A DNA stretch of 64,000 nucleotides from JAPUME01 sp027294185 (GTDB lineage: Bacteria; Acidobacteriota; Terriglobia; UBA7540; JAPUME01): positions 2,294,001 through 2,358,000 of the forward strand of contig CAUVWZ020000002.1 in the NCBI GenBank assembly GCA_963555835.3, read 5' to 3'. The position numbers were made by a program, and so were the translations under genes. The first letter of the stretch is position 1; the number at the start of each line of letters is the position of its first letter. A model generated the notes under the pieces. That model searched no databases. It worked only from the letters and a program-made list of their open reading frames with translations, and had not been told where the DNA came from. Positions 33,228-41,943 of the stretch are shown piece by piece.

Positions 33228-33680
33228 TCAATGAACCTTGCTGCCCGAAGCGAGGGAATAGATGAAACCCGTCATCAACTCGATTTCCACGGCCTTTTCC
33301 CGGATCTCCACCTCCTGCAAGTCCCGGATCGAAACCAATCCCAGCAGCTTCTCTTCCAGAACAACGGGCAGGTGGCGGCAATTAAACCGCTTCATTTTCT
33401 CGACACAACTTGCGTAGCTTTCGCTCGGCCGCGCCGAAATCAGTTGACGAGTCATTACTTCCGAGACCAGGGTTCGGTGCGGGTCCTGTCTCCGCGCCAC
33501 GACTCGCTTCATTAGGTCACGCTCGGTAAAGATGCCCACCAGCCGCTCGCCGTCCAAAACCGCAACGCCCCCCACCTGTTTCTCACTCATATAAACCACA
33601 GCACTGAACACCGTTTGATGTTGGGATACCGTATAGCGTGGACGACCTTCGACGATGTGCTTGATCGTAGGAATAGTCAC
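33228..33680 (-). CDS. Two-CBS-domain protein
   Basis: 150 residues from a GTG start. Two CBS motifs occupy the whole chain: VFSAVVYMSEKQVGGVAVLDGERLVG with FTERDLMKRV, and SYASCVEKMKRFNCRHLPVV with LVSIRDLQEVEI. Such stand-alone CBS pairs bind adenine nucleotides and act as energy or redox sensors. No partner gene is obvious in the neighbourhood. Confidence 0.85.
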   Translation of the reverse strand: MTIPTIKHIVEGRPRYTVSQHQTVFSAVVYMSEKQVGGVAVLDGERLVGIFTERDLMKRVVARRQDPHRTLVSEVMTRQLISARPSESYASCVEKMKRFNCRHLPVVLEEKLLGLVSIRDLQEVEIREKAVEIELMTGFIYSLASGSKVH

Positions 33681-33913
33681 ACCCCCCGTCTCAGCTCGTA
33701 AATTACCGCCCTTGGAGTTATGCTTGGAGCGATTCTAGCGCACCCCTCAGCCGTAATCAACCGTAGAACCGTTAACTTCCAAACCCCTCCCCGGAGGACC
33801 CACCTTCCGAAAACCCGTCATTTTTCCTGGGCCGGAATGCGGTCACTTCCCCGATTTTCCTGCCCCTGAAACGCGGGTATGTTATCGTAGGCTTCAGTAA
33901 TGGAGGATTGCCC

Positions 33914-34306
33914 ATGGACAAGACAGTCATAGCACTGGTAGATGATCTGTTTTTCGCGGCCAAGATCAAAGAAACCGCGCGCCAGGTCGGCGTGCCCCTC
34001 GAGACCGTGAACCGGGAAGAGACCCTGCGGAAGGCGGTCGCCGCCGGAACGGTAACGGGGGTGATCGTGGACCTCAACTGCAAATCACTCGATGCGGTTC
34101 AGGTGATTCGCTCCCTGAAATCTGACCCTCCGGGTACGCTCCCTCCGCTGGTAGGATTCCTCCAGCACGTGCAGACCGACCTCTTCCGGCAGGCCGAGGA
34201 GGCCGGGCTGGACCGCGTTATGCCCCGGTCGGAATTAGTGAAAGAACTCCCTCAACTGCTGCGCTCACTATCACTTGTGAGCAGCTCAGCAGACTCTCCC
34301 CCATGA
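33914..34306 (+). CDS. Degenerate receiver-like protein
   Basis: 130 residues, ATG at 33914 with GGAGG seven bases upstream. The fold pattern is CheY-like: D10 D11 after the first strand and D53 in GVIVDLN at the phosphoacceptor position. The conserved threonine region reads GFLQHV and the lysine is replaced by arginine in VMPRSEL. It probably does not phosphorylate normally. No histidine kinase is nearby. Confidence 0.6.
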   Translation: MDKTVIALVDDLFFAAKIKETARQVGVPLETVNREETLRKAVAAGTVTGVIVDLNCKSLDAVQVIRSLKSDPPGTLPPLVGFLQHVQTDLFRQAEEAGLDRVMPRSELVKELPQLLRSLSLVSSSADSPP

Positions 34307-34444
34307 TTGGGACCGTGCAGTTCGCCTAAAGGTACGGGTCCCGGCGGTCGAGTAGTAAAGGAGAGGCTCAATTCGGCTGACGAAGGGTCTCGGGCCGGTG
34401 CTTTCCGGCCCCGCGAGGCAACCTTGCAAACGGCAGGTGATGCG

Positions 34445-34993
34445 ATGCTCGAAGGTCATCCGTTGCGGGAACTGTTCGGGGAGTTGATCCGGAAGAACTT
34501 CTACCACGAGCTTCACCTCTGCGACCATCAGGTGACCGCCTACCTGGCCGACCTCCTGGTGGATTTCCTTCGCACCGACCAGCTCTACAAGATCCGCGAC
34601 AGCCGCGGGAAACATCTGAAGGAGGTGGGGGAGATGCTGGTCGAATCGAACCCTGCCCTCGACGCGCCCTCGTTCGAGCGGGAGCGCGAGGTTCGCAAAC
34701 ACATCGGAGACTTCACGCTCTTCCTGACCGGGCTGTTCCCCGCCAGCCTCCCCCGGCGGCCGCGCTCGGTGCGCCTGGACACCGTGGTCGATTATGTGCG
34801 GGCCGGCAAGGAGTCCTACCACATCGTCTCGAAATTCGACCAGTTCGAATACCGCGACGTGGCGCCGCTATTCCGCAAGCTGTCGGAAAACTTCGAACTC
34901 TGTGTCTTCGGCCTCAACCGCATCGGCGGTGAATTGCAGGTGCTGGAAGCGGAAGGTTGCTACCAGCAGGCCCAACGCGCCCTGGAAGCCTGA
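34445..34993 (+). CDS. Hypothetical protein
   Basis: 182 residues, ATG at 34445 behind GGCAGGTG. It is a soluble, mostly helical protein with HPLRELFGELIRKNFYHELH, YLADLLVDFLRTDQLYKI and LFRKLSENFELCVFGLNRI. No family recognised. It lies between the receiver-like gene and a radical SAM gene, all on the plus strand, but gaps of about 140-150 bases argue against tight coupling. Confidence 0.65.
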   Translation: MLEGHPLRELFGELIRKNFYHELHLCDHQVTAYLADLLVDFLRTDQLYKIRDSRGKHLKEVGEMLVESNPALDAPSFEREREVRKHIGDFTLFLTGLFPASLPRRPRSVRLDTVVDYVRAGKESYHIVSKFDQFEYRDVAPLFRKLSENFELCVFGLNRIGGELQVLEAEGCYQQAQRALEA

Positions 34994-35053
34994 ACACCCT
35001 CTCCCGAAACTCAGCCTGCCTACCCTCAATTCCCTCACTCCGCCCCACCAGGG

Positions 35054-35083
35054 TTGGGCTAAAGCCAACCGGCGAGGTATAAT
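35054..35083 (+). promoter_or_regulatory. Promoter of the radical SAM gene at 35145
   Basis: TTGGGC (35054-35059), 18-base spacer, TATAAT (35078-35083). The -35 hexamer lies inside a small inverted repeat (TTGGGCTaaAGCCAA). The predicted start is near 35090, 55 bases before the ATG. Confidence 0.5.
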
Positions 35084-35144
35084 ATCGACGATTCCAAAAG
35101 GCAGTGGGCAGGTAGTGGGCCGCCTTCCCCATGGAGATTGAGGA

Positions 35145-36215
35145 ATGCCCGAGGACAGAGTAAACCGACGGACCCGCATGCGGGCCATCTACAATTATTT
35201 CAAACGCAATCTGCCTTTTCTCAAAGTGGTGTTCCGGCAGTACGCGCAGAACAACTGGAATGTCCGAATCCGCAAAAGCACGCGGGTGATTGATCCCATT
35301 TCGGCCATCTTCTATATCACTCACCGCTGCAACCTGGAGTGCCACTACTGCACGCAGAAATCCCCTGATGTCACCAGCGAAGAGCTTTCGACGGCGAAGA
35401 CCATCGAACTGCTGCGGCGAATCCGCACCGAGCTCAGCTCGCTCTACATCACGGGCGGGGAACCGCTGGTTCGGCCCGATGTCGCGGAGGTTTTGCAGGC
35501 GGCACACGGGATGGGCTACTCCATCATCCTGCACACCAACGGCACCCTGCTCGACCGGCGCGAGGAGGTGCTCGATTCGATCCATAGCCTCGTCATCAGC
35601 CTTGATTCGATGAACGAGAGTCGCTTCGACCGAATCACCAAGTCCCCGGCGGGAACCACGCGGCATATTCTCGAAAACATCGTCCGCTACGGCCGTCAAA
35701 TGCGCCAGAGCCGGCGCCCGATGACGATCAACTGTGTCATCAACTCGGACACCGTGGATGACGTTTACGACGTCATGGAATTCTGCCGGGAAAACGACTT
35801 TGTCTTCTCCTGTTGTACGGCTCTCAACAATGACGTCACGCAGTACTCGCTGCTCGATAACCCGAAATACATGGCCCTGGCCGATCACATCGTGCAATCG
35901 AAGCGGGAGAAGCGGCTGCGAATTAACGGATCGGCCGAAAGCCTCGAATACACCCTGAAGCTCAAGAAATTCAACTGCTACCCGACCCTGTTTGCGCGGG
36001 TTTATCCGAATGGGGATGTTTTCTATCCCTGTGTCCCCCTGAAAACCGTGGGAGGAAATCTGTTTGAAACTCCCTCGGTGAAGGAAATTTTTGCCCGCGC
36101 CCGCAAGAAGCTGGGCGACGTGCCCGATTGCCGGCGACGATGCCACCTCTACAGCAACATCACTTCGCACCTGTATGTGCACAACTTCTGGAACCTGGCC
36201 GGGGAATACAAGTAG
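35145..36215 (+). CDS. Radical SAM/SPASM-like protein
   Basis: 356 residues. The SAM cluster cysteines are C62, C66 and C69 (HRCNLECHYCTQ), followed by YITGGEPLVRPD. The C-terminal part (about 285-345) has extra cysteines (NCYPTLFARVYPNGDVFYPC and CRRRCHLYSN) spaced like a short SPASM/twitch region for auxiliary clusters. It resembles PqqE/MoaA-like enzymes that modify peptides or lipids. No small precursor peptide gene is seen beside it. Substrate unknown. Confidence 0.8.
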   Translation: MPEDRVNRRTRMRAIYNYFKRNLPFLKVVFRQYAQNNWNVRIRKSTRVIDPISAIFYITHRCNLECHYCTQKSPDVTSEELSTAKTIELLRRIRTELSSLYITGGEPLVRPDVAEVLQAAHGMGYSIILHTNGTLLDRREEVLDSIHSLVISLDSMNESRFDRITKSPAGTTRHILENIVRYGRQMRQSRRPMTINCVINSDTVDDVYDVMEFCRENDFVFSCCTALNNDVTQYSLLDNPKYMALADHIVQSKREKRLRINGSAESLEYTLKLKKFNCYPTLFARVYPNGDVFYPCVPLKTVGGNLFETPSVKEIFARARKKLGDVPDCRRRCHLYSNITSHLYVHNFWNLAGEYK

Positions 36216-36252
36216 GAGGCGCGGGGGAAGCAGGAAGACGGCGCATGATCGC

Positions 36253-36684
36253 ATGATAAACCCCGAACCCAGATCCGATGAGCAGGCAGTCCTGGAGGCA
36301 AGCCAGGCCTTCTACGCCGCCATCCAGGCGCTCGACACGGAGAGGATGGAACGCCTCTGGCTCCAGGATGAAAGATCGCGTTGCGTGCATCCCGGTTGGG
36401 ACGTGCTGGAAGGCTGGGAGGAGATTCGCCAGAGCTGGGCGAACATCTTTCGGAACACGAAGCGTATGCAGGTCCGCGTCAGCCAGTTGAGCGTGCAGGT
36501 GGTGGGAGACCTGGCCTGGGCCTGCTGTGTCGAGGACATTACCTATGCCTCCGAGGGAGGCTTCGGGACGGCCCTGGTGGGGGCGACGAACATTTTCCTG
36601 CGGCTGGATGGACGATGGCTGATGGTTCAGCACCATGCCTCGCAGCTCCCCTCCTCGGAAGATTCAAAGTTTCCGGTGCAGTAG
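36253..36684 (+). CDS. SnoaL/NTF2-fold protein
   Basis: 143 residues of the SnoaL-like cone fold (DUF4440/ketosteroid-isomerase type): LEASQAFYAAIQALDTERMERLWLQDE, HPGWDVLEGWEEIRQSWANIF and VGATNIFLRLDGRWLMVQHHAS. The HPGW...G..I..SW pattern is typical of the family. Start ATG at 36253 is 38 bases after the radical SAM stop codon, so the two may be co-transcribed. Whether it binds a small substrate is unknown. Confidence 0.8.
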   Translation: MINPEPRSDEQAVLEASQAFYAAIQALDTERMERLWLQDERSRCVHPGWDVLEGWEEIRQSWANIFRNTKRMQVRVSQLSVQVVGDLAWACCVEDITYASEGGFGTALVGATNIFLRLDGRWLMVQHHASQLPSSEDSKFPVQ

Positions 36685-36768
36685 CCCCCGGCGGGGACCG
36701 GGTTCGGGTGGCGGAGTCGAGGGGAAAACTTGGCAAGGCCGGAATATTTTGCAAGGAAGGTTGGGCTT

Positions 36769-38094
36769 ATGAAAAACCATTACCGCTGGATGCCCCTGGC
36801 TCTGCTGGCATTTTCGATTGTGGCCGCCGCCTCGGACCAGCTGGCCACCCAGATCAAGAACCCCGATGAGAAGCTGCGGCAGGAAGCCGCAGAACGCCTT
36901 GGAAAAACAGGGGGGAGGAGCGCTGTGCCGGTGCTCGCCGCCGCCCTTCGTGACCCCAGCGAAAAGGTCCGCCGCAAGGTCATCATCGCCCTCGACCGCC
37001 TTCGGTACCCGGAAACCCTGGAACCTCTGCGGCAAGCGACTCAAGACCCGACTCCTGAGCTGGCACGATTGGCGATTCTGGCCCTGGTGAATCACTCGAC
37101 GGGCCGCGAGCTAAGCCTCGGCGTGACGGGAAGGCTCAAGACGCTGGGCAGCAAGGTCAAGCGGGGCTTTGAGCCGGACGATACACGCATCGATTCCGAC
37201 GTGCGTGTGGACCCGCTGACGATCAAGGCGCTGGAGAATGTTTTGAAGCGAAAGCGCGGCTGGGAGGCCGAGCGGGCCGCCGCCTGGAGCCTGGGAGTCC
37301 TGCTGGCCCGGGCCGCCATACCGACGCTGGTCGATACGGCCCACTCACCCGACCCGGACCTGGCTCGGGAGGCGATGAATTCCTTGACAAAGATTCTGGA
37401 TCCCTCGGCAGGCCCGCCGCTCGTCGACCTGCTCGACTCGCCTTACGAAGACGTGCGCAAAGATGCGGCGGTCACGGTCGGCGTGTTGAGAACCCAGGAG
37501 GCGGTAGAACCGCTGGGGGACCTCTACAGGAGAGAACGCAGCCGGAAGGTGCGCGAGAAAGCCCTGGAGGGACTGGCTTTTATCGGCGATGAAAGCTCTG
37601 CGCCGATCTTCGAGGAGGCCCTCGAGAGCCGGAACGCCGCGTTTCGAATCGCCGCTGCGGAAGGGTTCGCCCGCGTGGGGGATGCTCAGTATGCCGACGA
37701 GCTCCGACATGCGGTGGCCAATGAAAAGGGCGGGAAGGCGCGCCTGGCGATGGCCTTTGCCCTGGCGGCGATGGGTGATTCCGATTATGTGCTCGACCTG
37801 GTGCAGCAGTTGGGCTCCGCCTTTCGCCGCAATATCGCGCGCGCCTACCTGATTGAACTTTCCCGCGACCCTGATGGGCGCTTCCAGCTCTACCAGCACC
37901 TCAACTACCACGCCCCGGATGTACGCAAGAATCTCTGTCAGATTCTTATGTATCACGGCGATTCAGATACCATCAAGGCGCTCGAATACCTCACCCGCGA
38001 TGAAAATAACAACGTGGCGATCGAAGCCCTTCGCGCCACCCGAGTGATCCGTGCGCGCGAGATCGCCAAAGGGCAGACACGGCAGGGAGGATAA
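36769..38094 (+). CDS. Exported HEAT-repeat protein
   Basis: 441 residues. A signal peptide (about 1-21) is followed by HEAT/PBS-lyase-like helical repeats covering the rest (for example EKLRQEAAERLGKTGGRSAVPVLAAALRD in part, and SPYEDVRKDAAVTVGVLRTQEAVEPL). Such alpha-solenoids are scaffolds. Start ATG at 36769 has AAGGAAGG upstream. The Kdo hydroxylase gene begins almost at its stop codon, which hints at a shared envelope role. Confidence 0.82.
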   Translation: MKNHYRWMPLALLAFSIVAAASDQLATQIKNPDEKLRQEAAERLGKTGGRSAVPVLAAALRDPSEKVRRKVIIALDRLRYPETLEPLRQATQDPTPELARLAILALVNHSTGRELSLGVTGRLKTLGSKVKRGFEPDDTRIDSDVRVDPLTIKALENVLKRKRGWEAERAAAWSLGVLLARAAIPTLVDTAHSPDPDLAREAMNSLTKILDPSAGPPLVDLLDSPYEDVRKDAAVTVGVLRTQEAVEPLGDLYRRERSRKVREKALEGLAFIGDESSAPIFEEALESRNAAFRIAAAEGFARVGDAQYADELRHAVANEKGGKARLAMAFALAAMGDSDYVLDLVQQLGSAFRRNIARAYLIELSRDPDGRFQLYQHLNYHAPDVRKNLCQILMYHGDSDTIKALEYLTRDENNNVAIEALRATRVIRAREIAKGQTRQGG

Positions 38095-38104
38095 GCCAAT
38101 TCCA

Positions 38105-38998
38105 TTGGTGAGGTTCGATTCCTACACTCCGGGAACGGCCGCCGACGATGGAACCTACGGCCAACTCGAACGCGGCGAGATTCTCTTTTTCCCCCACTCG
38201 CCGTTTGAGCTGAGCGGCGAAGACCGGACCTTCCTGGTCTCCCAGAAAAAGACCGACGCTTCCTATCACAAGAACATCAGCTACCGTCCGGCGCAGGACC
38301 GCTTGAAGGGACTCAGCCAGAAAGACCCCGAAGCCCGGCGGCGGATGGGGCAGGTGATGCGCGACTACTCGCGGCGGGCGATTGAATTCACGAGGTCGTT
38401 CCTGCCCCGCTACGCCGAGCGGTGGCGAGTGGACTACGCCAGCTTCCGCCCGGTGGAAGAAGAGGGCCGGCAGCTCTCCTTCCGGTCCCGGAACGACCTG
38501 CTGCACGTGGATTCCTTTCCCACCCGCCCCTCGGGCGGTGACCGCCTGCTGCGCATCTTCACCAATGCCAACCTCAGCCGGCCCCGGGTCTGGATCACCT
38601 CCGACAATTTCGAGCAACTGGCCCACCGGTATGGCCGCGAAGCCGGTCTGCCGGGAGAGCCGGGATTGTGGGCCAGATTCCGAAATCAGGGCCTGACCCT
38701 TCTTTCCGCACTGGGACTGCCCGTCGTGCCGCGGTCGGACTACGACCGCTTTATGCTTCGCTTCCACCACTTCCTGAAAGAAAACTCCGCCTTCCAGGAG
38801 AGCTGCCCCAAGCAGCGATGGGAGTTCCCGCCCGGGTCCACCTGGATGGTCTTCAGCGATATGGCAAGCCACGCCTGCCTGAGCGGGCAGTTCATGCTGG
38901 AGCAGACTTTCTTCGTCAGCCGTGCCAGCCTCCTGTGCCCCGAAAAAGCTCCCATCTCGATTCTTGAGAACCTCTCCCAGCGAAGGCTGGCAGACTGA
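38105..38998 (+). CDS. Kdo hydroxylase family protein (KdoO-like)
   Basis: 297 residues from a TTG (or the next codon, GTG), 13 bases after a GGAGG inside the end of the preceding gene; a GTG at 38051 is an alternative. KdoO is an Fe(II)/2-oxoglutarate dioxygenase that hydroxylates Kdo in lipopolysaccharide. Family marks are NDLLHVDSFPTRPSGGDRLL with the HxD iron ligands, IFTNANLSRPRVW, YDRFMLRFHHFLKEN and FSDMASHACLSGQ. It implies a Kdo-containing LPS in this organism. Confidence 0.85.
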   Translation: MVRFDSYTPGTAADDGTYGQLERGEILFFPHSPFELSGEDRTFLVSQKKTDASYHKNISYRPAQDRLKGLSQKDPEARRRMGQVMRDYSRRAIEFTRSFLPRYAERWRVDYASFRPVEEEGRQLSFRSRNDLLHVDSFPTRPSGGDRLLRIFTNANLSRPRVWITSDNFEQLAHRYGREAGLPGEPGLWARFRNQGLTLLSALGLPVVPRSDYDRFMLRFHHFLKENSAFQESCPKQRWEFPPGSTWMVFSDMASHACLSGQFMLEQTFFVSRASLLCPEKAPISILENLSQRRLAD

Positions 38999-39105
38999 AG
39001 GGACCTCCCTACGCCTCCGGCCCGTTCCACCGCGAAGGACGATATAATGGAAAATTGCCCTGCCGTGTTCCCACGGGGCGGGGAAGGCAATACCCGGAGA
39101 CTCGC

Positions 39106-40554
39106 GTGCAGATTGCCCAAACGAGCGAAATTCCAACCCGTGAAAAGCAGGCCGTAGCGCTCAGCTCGGTTTTCGCCGCCCTGATCCTGACGGTGTCCAA
39201 GGGCTGGATCGGGTGGTGGACGGGAAGCCTGGGAATTCTTTCCGAGGCGGCCCACTCGGCACTGGATCTGCTCGCCGCGGGTCTGACCTACGTATCGGTT
39301 CGCTTCTCGGACCGCCCCGCCGACTCCACTCACCACTTCGGCCACGGCAAGGTGGAGAATCTCTCGGCGTTTTTGCAGACGGGACTGCTGCTGGTTACCT
39401 GCATCTGGATCATTTTCGAAGCCGTCCGCCGCCTCTTTTTCCACGAAGTGGAAATCCAGCCGAGCCTGTGGGCCTTCGGCATCATGTTCATCTCGATTAC
39501 GATCGACACGTTTCGCTCCCGGGCGCTGTTCCGTGTGGCGCGCAAGTATGACAGCCAGGCTCTGGAGGCCGACGCCCTCCATTTCCAGACCGACGTGTGG
39601 AGCTCGAGCGTTGTGGTGCTGGGACTGGTGCTGGTCTCGCTGGCCGGAGAATGGAACCTGGCCTGGCTGCGGCACGCAGACCCCGTTGCCGCGCTGGTCG
39701 TGGCCGGAATTGTGATCCACGTCGGGGTGAGGCTCGGCAAGCGGACTGTGGACGCGCTGGTGGATGCCGCCCCGAAGGGCGTCACCAGCCGCATCGCGTT
39801 GGTCAGCGGTGAGGTGCCGGGGGTGGTCGCCGCTGAACGGGTCCGCGCCCGGCAAAGCGGCGGCAGGCTCTTCGTGGATCTAAAGCTGCGCCTGGCAAGC
39901 AACATCCCACTGGAACACGCCCAATCGGTGGCAGACCGGGTGGAATCCGCCGTGCACACGGCATTTCCCAACTCGGACGTAACGATTCATCCCGAGGCGC
40001 ACACGCCGCCGCCCGAGGACCTGATCGAAAAAATTCTCTCCGTCGCCCACCGCCACAACTTCCAGGTCCACGACGTGACGGCCCACTCGATTGGGGGAAC
40101 CGTCCACGTGGACCTCGACCTGGAGGTGGAACCTTCCCTCACCCTCGAGCGTGCCCACGAAGAGGCCACACGCCTGGAAGAGTCGCTGCTCGATGCGGTG
40201 CCCGCCGTGGGCAGCGTGACAGTCCACATCGAACCGCGTCCCCGGGTCGTGGAACCGGGCCGGGAAGCCCTGGAAGAGTTGCCGAAAATCGAACGCAAAA
40301 TTCTTCAGATCGCCCGGCAAAGCGAAGGGGTGCACGATTGCCACTCCGTGACCGCCAGCCGTGTGGGGGAGAGCGTCCTGGTCAGCCTGCACTGCACCAT
40401 GAACGGCAACCTCCCCATCGCCCAGGTGCACGACATCACTGAACAACTCAAGCTCCGCTTCCGCTCCGCCTTCCCGCGCATCCAGAGAGTGAATATCCAC
40501 GCCGAACCAGCAGGACAATCCCAGCCGGCCCCGCCTGATGGCCTTCACAAGTAG
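39106..40554 (+). CDS. Cation diffusion facilitator with three C-terminal domains
   Basis: 482 residues from GTG 39106 (CGGAG upstream). The membrane part (about 15-195, six helices) has both HxxxD metal sites: H50-D54 (SEAAHSALD) and HFQTD in ADALHFQTDVWSS, plus HHFGHGK. The normal family has one cytosolic ferredoxin-like dimerisation domain. Here three related copies follow, around VSGEVPGVVAAERVRARQSG, FQVHDVTAHSIGGTVHVDLD and VHDCHSVTASRVGESVLVSL. Likely exports zinc, iron or manganese. A TATAAT is present at 39043-39048. Confidence 0.9.
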   Translation: MQIAQTSEIPTREKQAVALSSVFAALILTVSKGWIGWWTGSLGILSEAAHSALDLLAAGLTYVSVRFSDRPADSTHHFGHGKVENLSAFLQTGLLLVTCIWIIFEAVRRLFFHEVEIQPSLWAFGIMFISITIDTFRSRALFRVARKYDSQALEADALHFQTDVWSSSVVVLGLVLVSLAGEWNLAWLRHADPVAALVVAGIVIHVGVRLGKRTVDALVDAAPKGVTSRIALVSGEVPGVVAAERVRARQSGGRLFVDLKLRLASNIPLEHAQSVADRVESAVHTAFPNSDVTIHPEAHTPPPEDLIEKILSVAHRHNFQVHDVTAHSIGGTVHVDLDLEVEPSLTLERAHEEATRLEESLLDAVPAVGSVTVHIEPRPRVVEPGREALEELPKIERKILQIARQSEGVHDCHSVTASRVGESVLVSLHCTMNGNLPIAQVHDITEQLKLRFRSAFPRIQRVNIHAEPAGQSQPAPPDGLHK

Positions 40555-40663
40555 ATTCCAGAAACCAACGCCGCCGCAGAAATAAATCGCGCCTATTTCC
40601 AGTTGTTTCAGGGGATTATGGTATGGAGTATTCTTCGTCCCATGGGACGGTTAAGCGGGAACC

Positions 40664-41842
40664 TTACTCTTCACCATTTTCAATGAGGGAATCCTGGTTC
40701 GCCATGGCCAGCCGCACATCTTCAGAGACGGCAAAATAGCCCTTCTTGAAACGCAAGCGCACTCCCTTGACCCGCACCTTTACCTGAATATTTCGATAGG
40801 TGCCGTCAAGTTCGGGATTGGTGGGGGTGTAAGCCAGACTGTACTGCTCTTCCAGCTCGCGGCGGATGCTGCCGATCGAATCGATCATTTGCATGAAGCG
40901 GGCCGCGGAATAGAGCCCCTGGCCTTTTGAGATGGCCATGTTTTGGGAAGTGCCCTCGAACTGGACCCCGTGCGAGATGTATCCCCGCATATCCGCCCCC
41001 AAGGTCTTCATGAGGGGGAAATGAACCTCGCCCCCGGTCTCCTCAGCAAGCCTTTTCAGGATCTTGTTGCCGGGGTTCGCGAACCCATAGCTGGTCGTCC
41101 CAATCGCATAGATGACAACTTCCGCCAGACGCGCCATGGAAATGACTTCTTCCATATTCCGTTCGCTCTGCGAATCGAGTCCGTCGCTCACAATCACCAG
41201 GACGCGACGGGTTCCGTTCGGATTGTCGGCTCGAACCATCTTTTCCTTGCAGGCGAAATAGATGGAATCGAACAGAGCCTTTCCCCCGCCGGCCTTCAAT
41301 TCCTGAATCGCCTCCTCCAGCTTGTCGCGGTCATTCGAGAAATCCACGACCACCTCGGTGGTCCCATCAAAGGTCAGCAGGAAGATCCGGTGCCGGCGGC
41401 TCTTCTGCAAGAGCATATAGGCAAACTCGCTGGCGGCATCTTTTTCAAACTCAAGGTATCGGCGGGCGCTGTTGCTGGTGTCCAAAAGCAGGCCGACCCG
41501 GAGCGGAATATCCGTCTCTCGCAGAAAATGTGTGATCTTCTGCCGCTTCCCGTCCTCGTAAATCTCAAAATCACTCTGCTTCAATCCATAAATGGGCAGC
41601 CCTTCGGAGTTCAACGCTGCTACGGGAACGTTGACGACATCCACTCGAACACGGATGTCGCTCTCGGCGCCGGCAGCGCCCTTGGAGGCAGTCACTGCGT
41701 CGTTTGCCTGGGGATCTTGAGAGGCGGGGGATTCTTGAGAGGTCAATGGCAAAACGGAGACCCAAAGGATCAGCGCCAGCACACAAGACCAGTGCCCCAG
41801 GTGTGGACCGAGGGTTCGACGATGATTACTGAGCCGGTTCAT
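40664..41842 (-). CDS. VWFA-related acidobacterial-type exported protein
   Basis: 392 residues with a signal peptide (about 15-35). A short N-terminal VRVDVVNVPVAALNSEGLPI segment and FEIYEDGKRQKITHF precede a von Willebrand A domain. The MIDAS motif is DTSNS at 121-125, later joined by VSDGLDSQS. This arrangement is the VWFA-related domain defined on Acidobacteria. The C-terminal YRNIQVKVRVKGVRLRFKKGYF is also typical. The function of the family is unknown; extracellular binding is likely. Confidence 0.9.
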   Translation of the reverse strand: MNRLSNHRRTLGPHLGHWSCVLALILWVSVLPLTSQESPASQDPQANDAVTASKGAAGAESDIRVRVDVVNVPVAALNSEGLPIYGLKQSDFEIYEDGKRQKITHFLRETDIPLRVGLLLDTSNSARRYLEFEKDAASEFAYMLLQKSRRHRIFLLTFDGTTEVVVDFSNDRDKLEEAIQELKAGGGKALFDSIYFACKEKMVRADNPNGTRRVLVIVSDGLDSQSERNMEEVISMARLAEVVIYAIGTTSYGFANPGNKILKRLAEETGGEVHFPLMKTLGADMRGYISHGVQFEGTSQNMAISKGQGLYSAARFMQMIDSIGSIRRELEEQYSLAYTPTNPELDGTYRNIQVKVRVKGVRLRFKKGYFAVSEDVRLAMANQDSLIENGEE

Positions 41843-41890
41843 GACAACCTCGCTCTTCCTTTTCAGACCTGACCTGGCCGGGATTCGACC

Positions 41891-41911
41891 AACCCTACTG
41901 CTCGTAGGGTT
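41891..41911. other. Perfect hairpin between the BamD-like and VWA genes
   Basis: AACCCTAC and GTAGGGTT (8 bp) enclose a 5-base loop. No U-run follows on either strand, so it is not a standard terminator. It could be an operator or an RNA element in the leader of the VWA gene. Confidence 0.35.
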
Positions 41912-41943
41912 ATGGGCCGCGAGAAACAGCAGGGAAGGTACTC

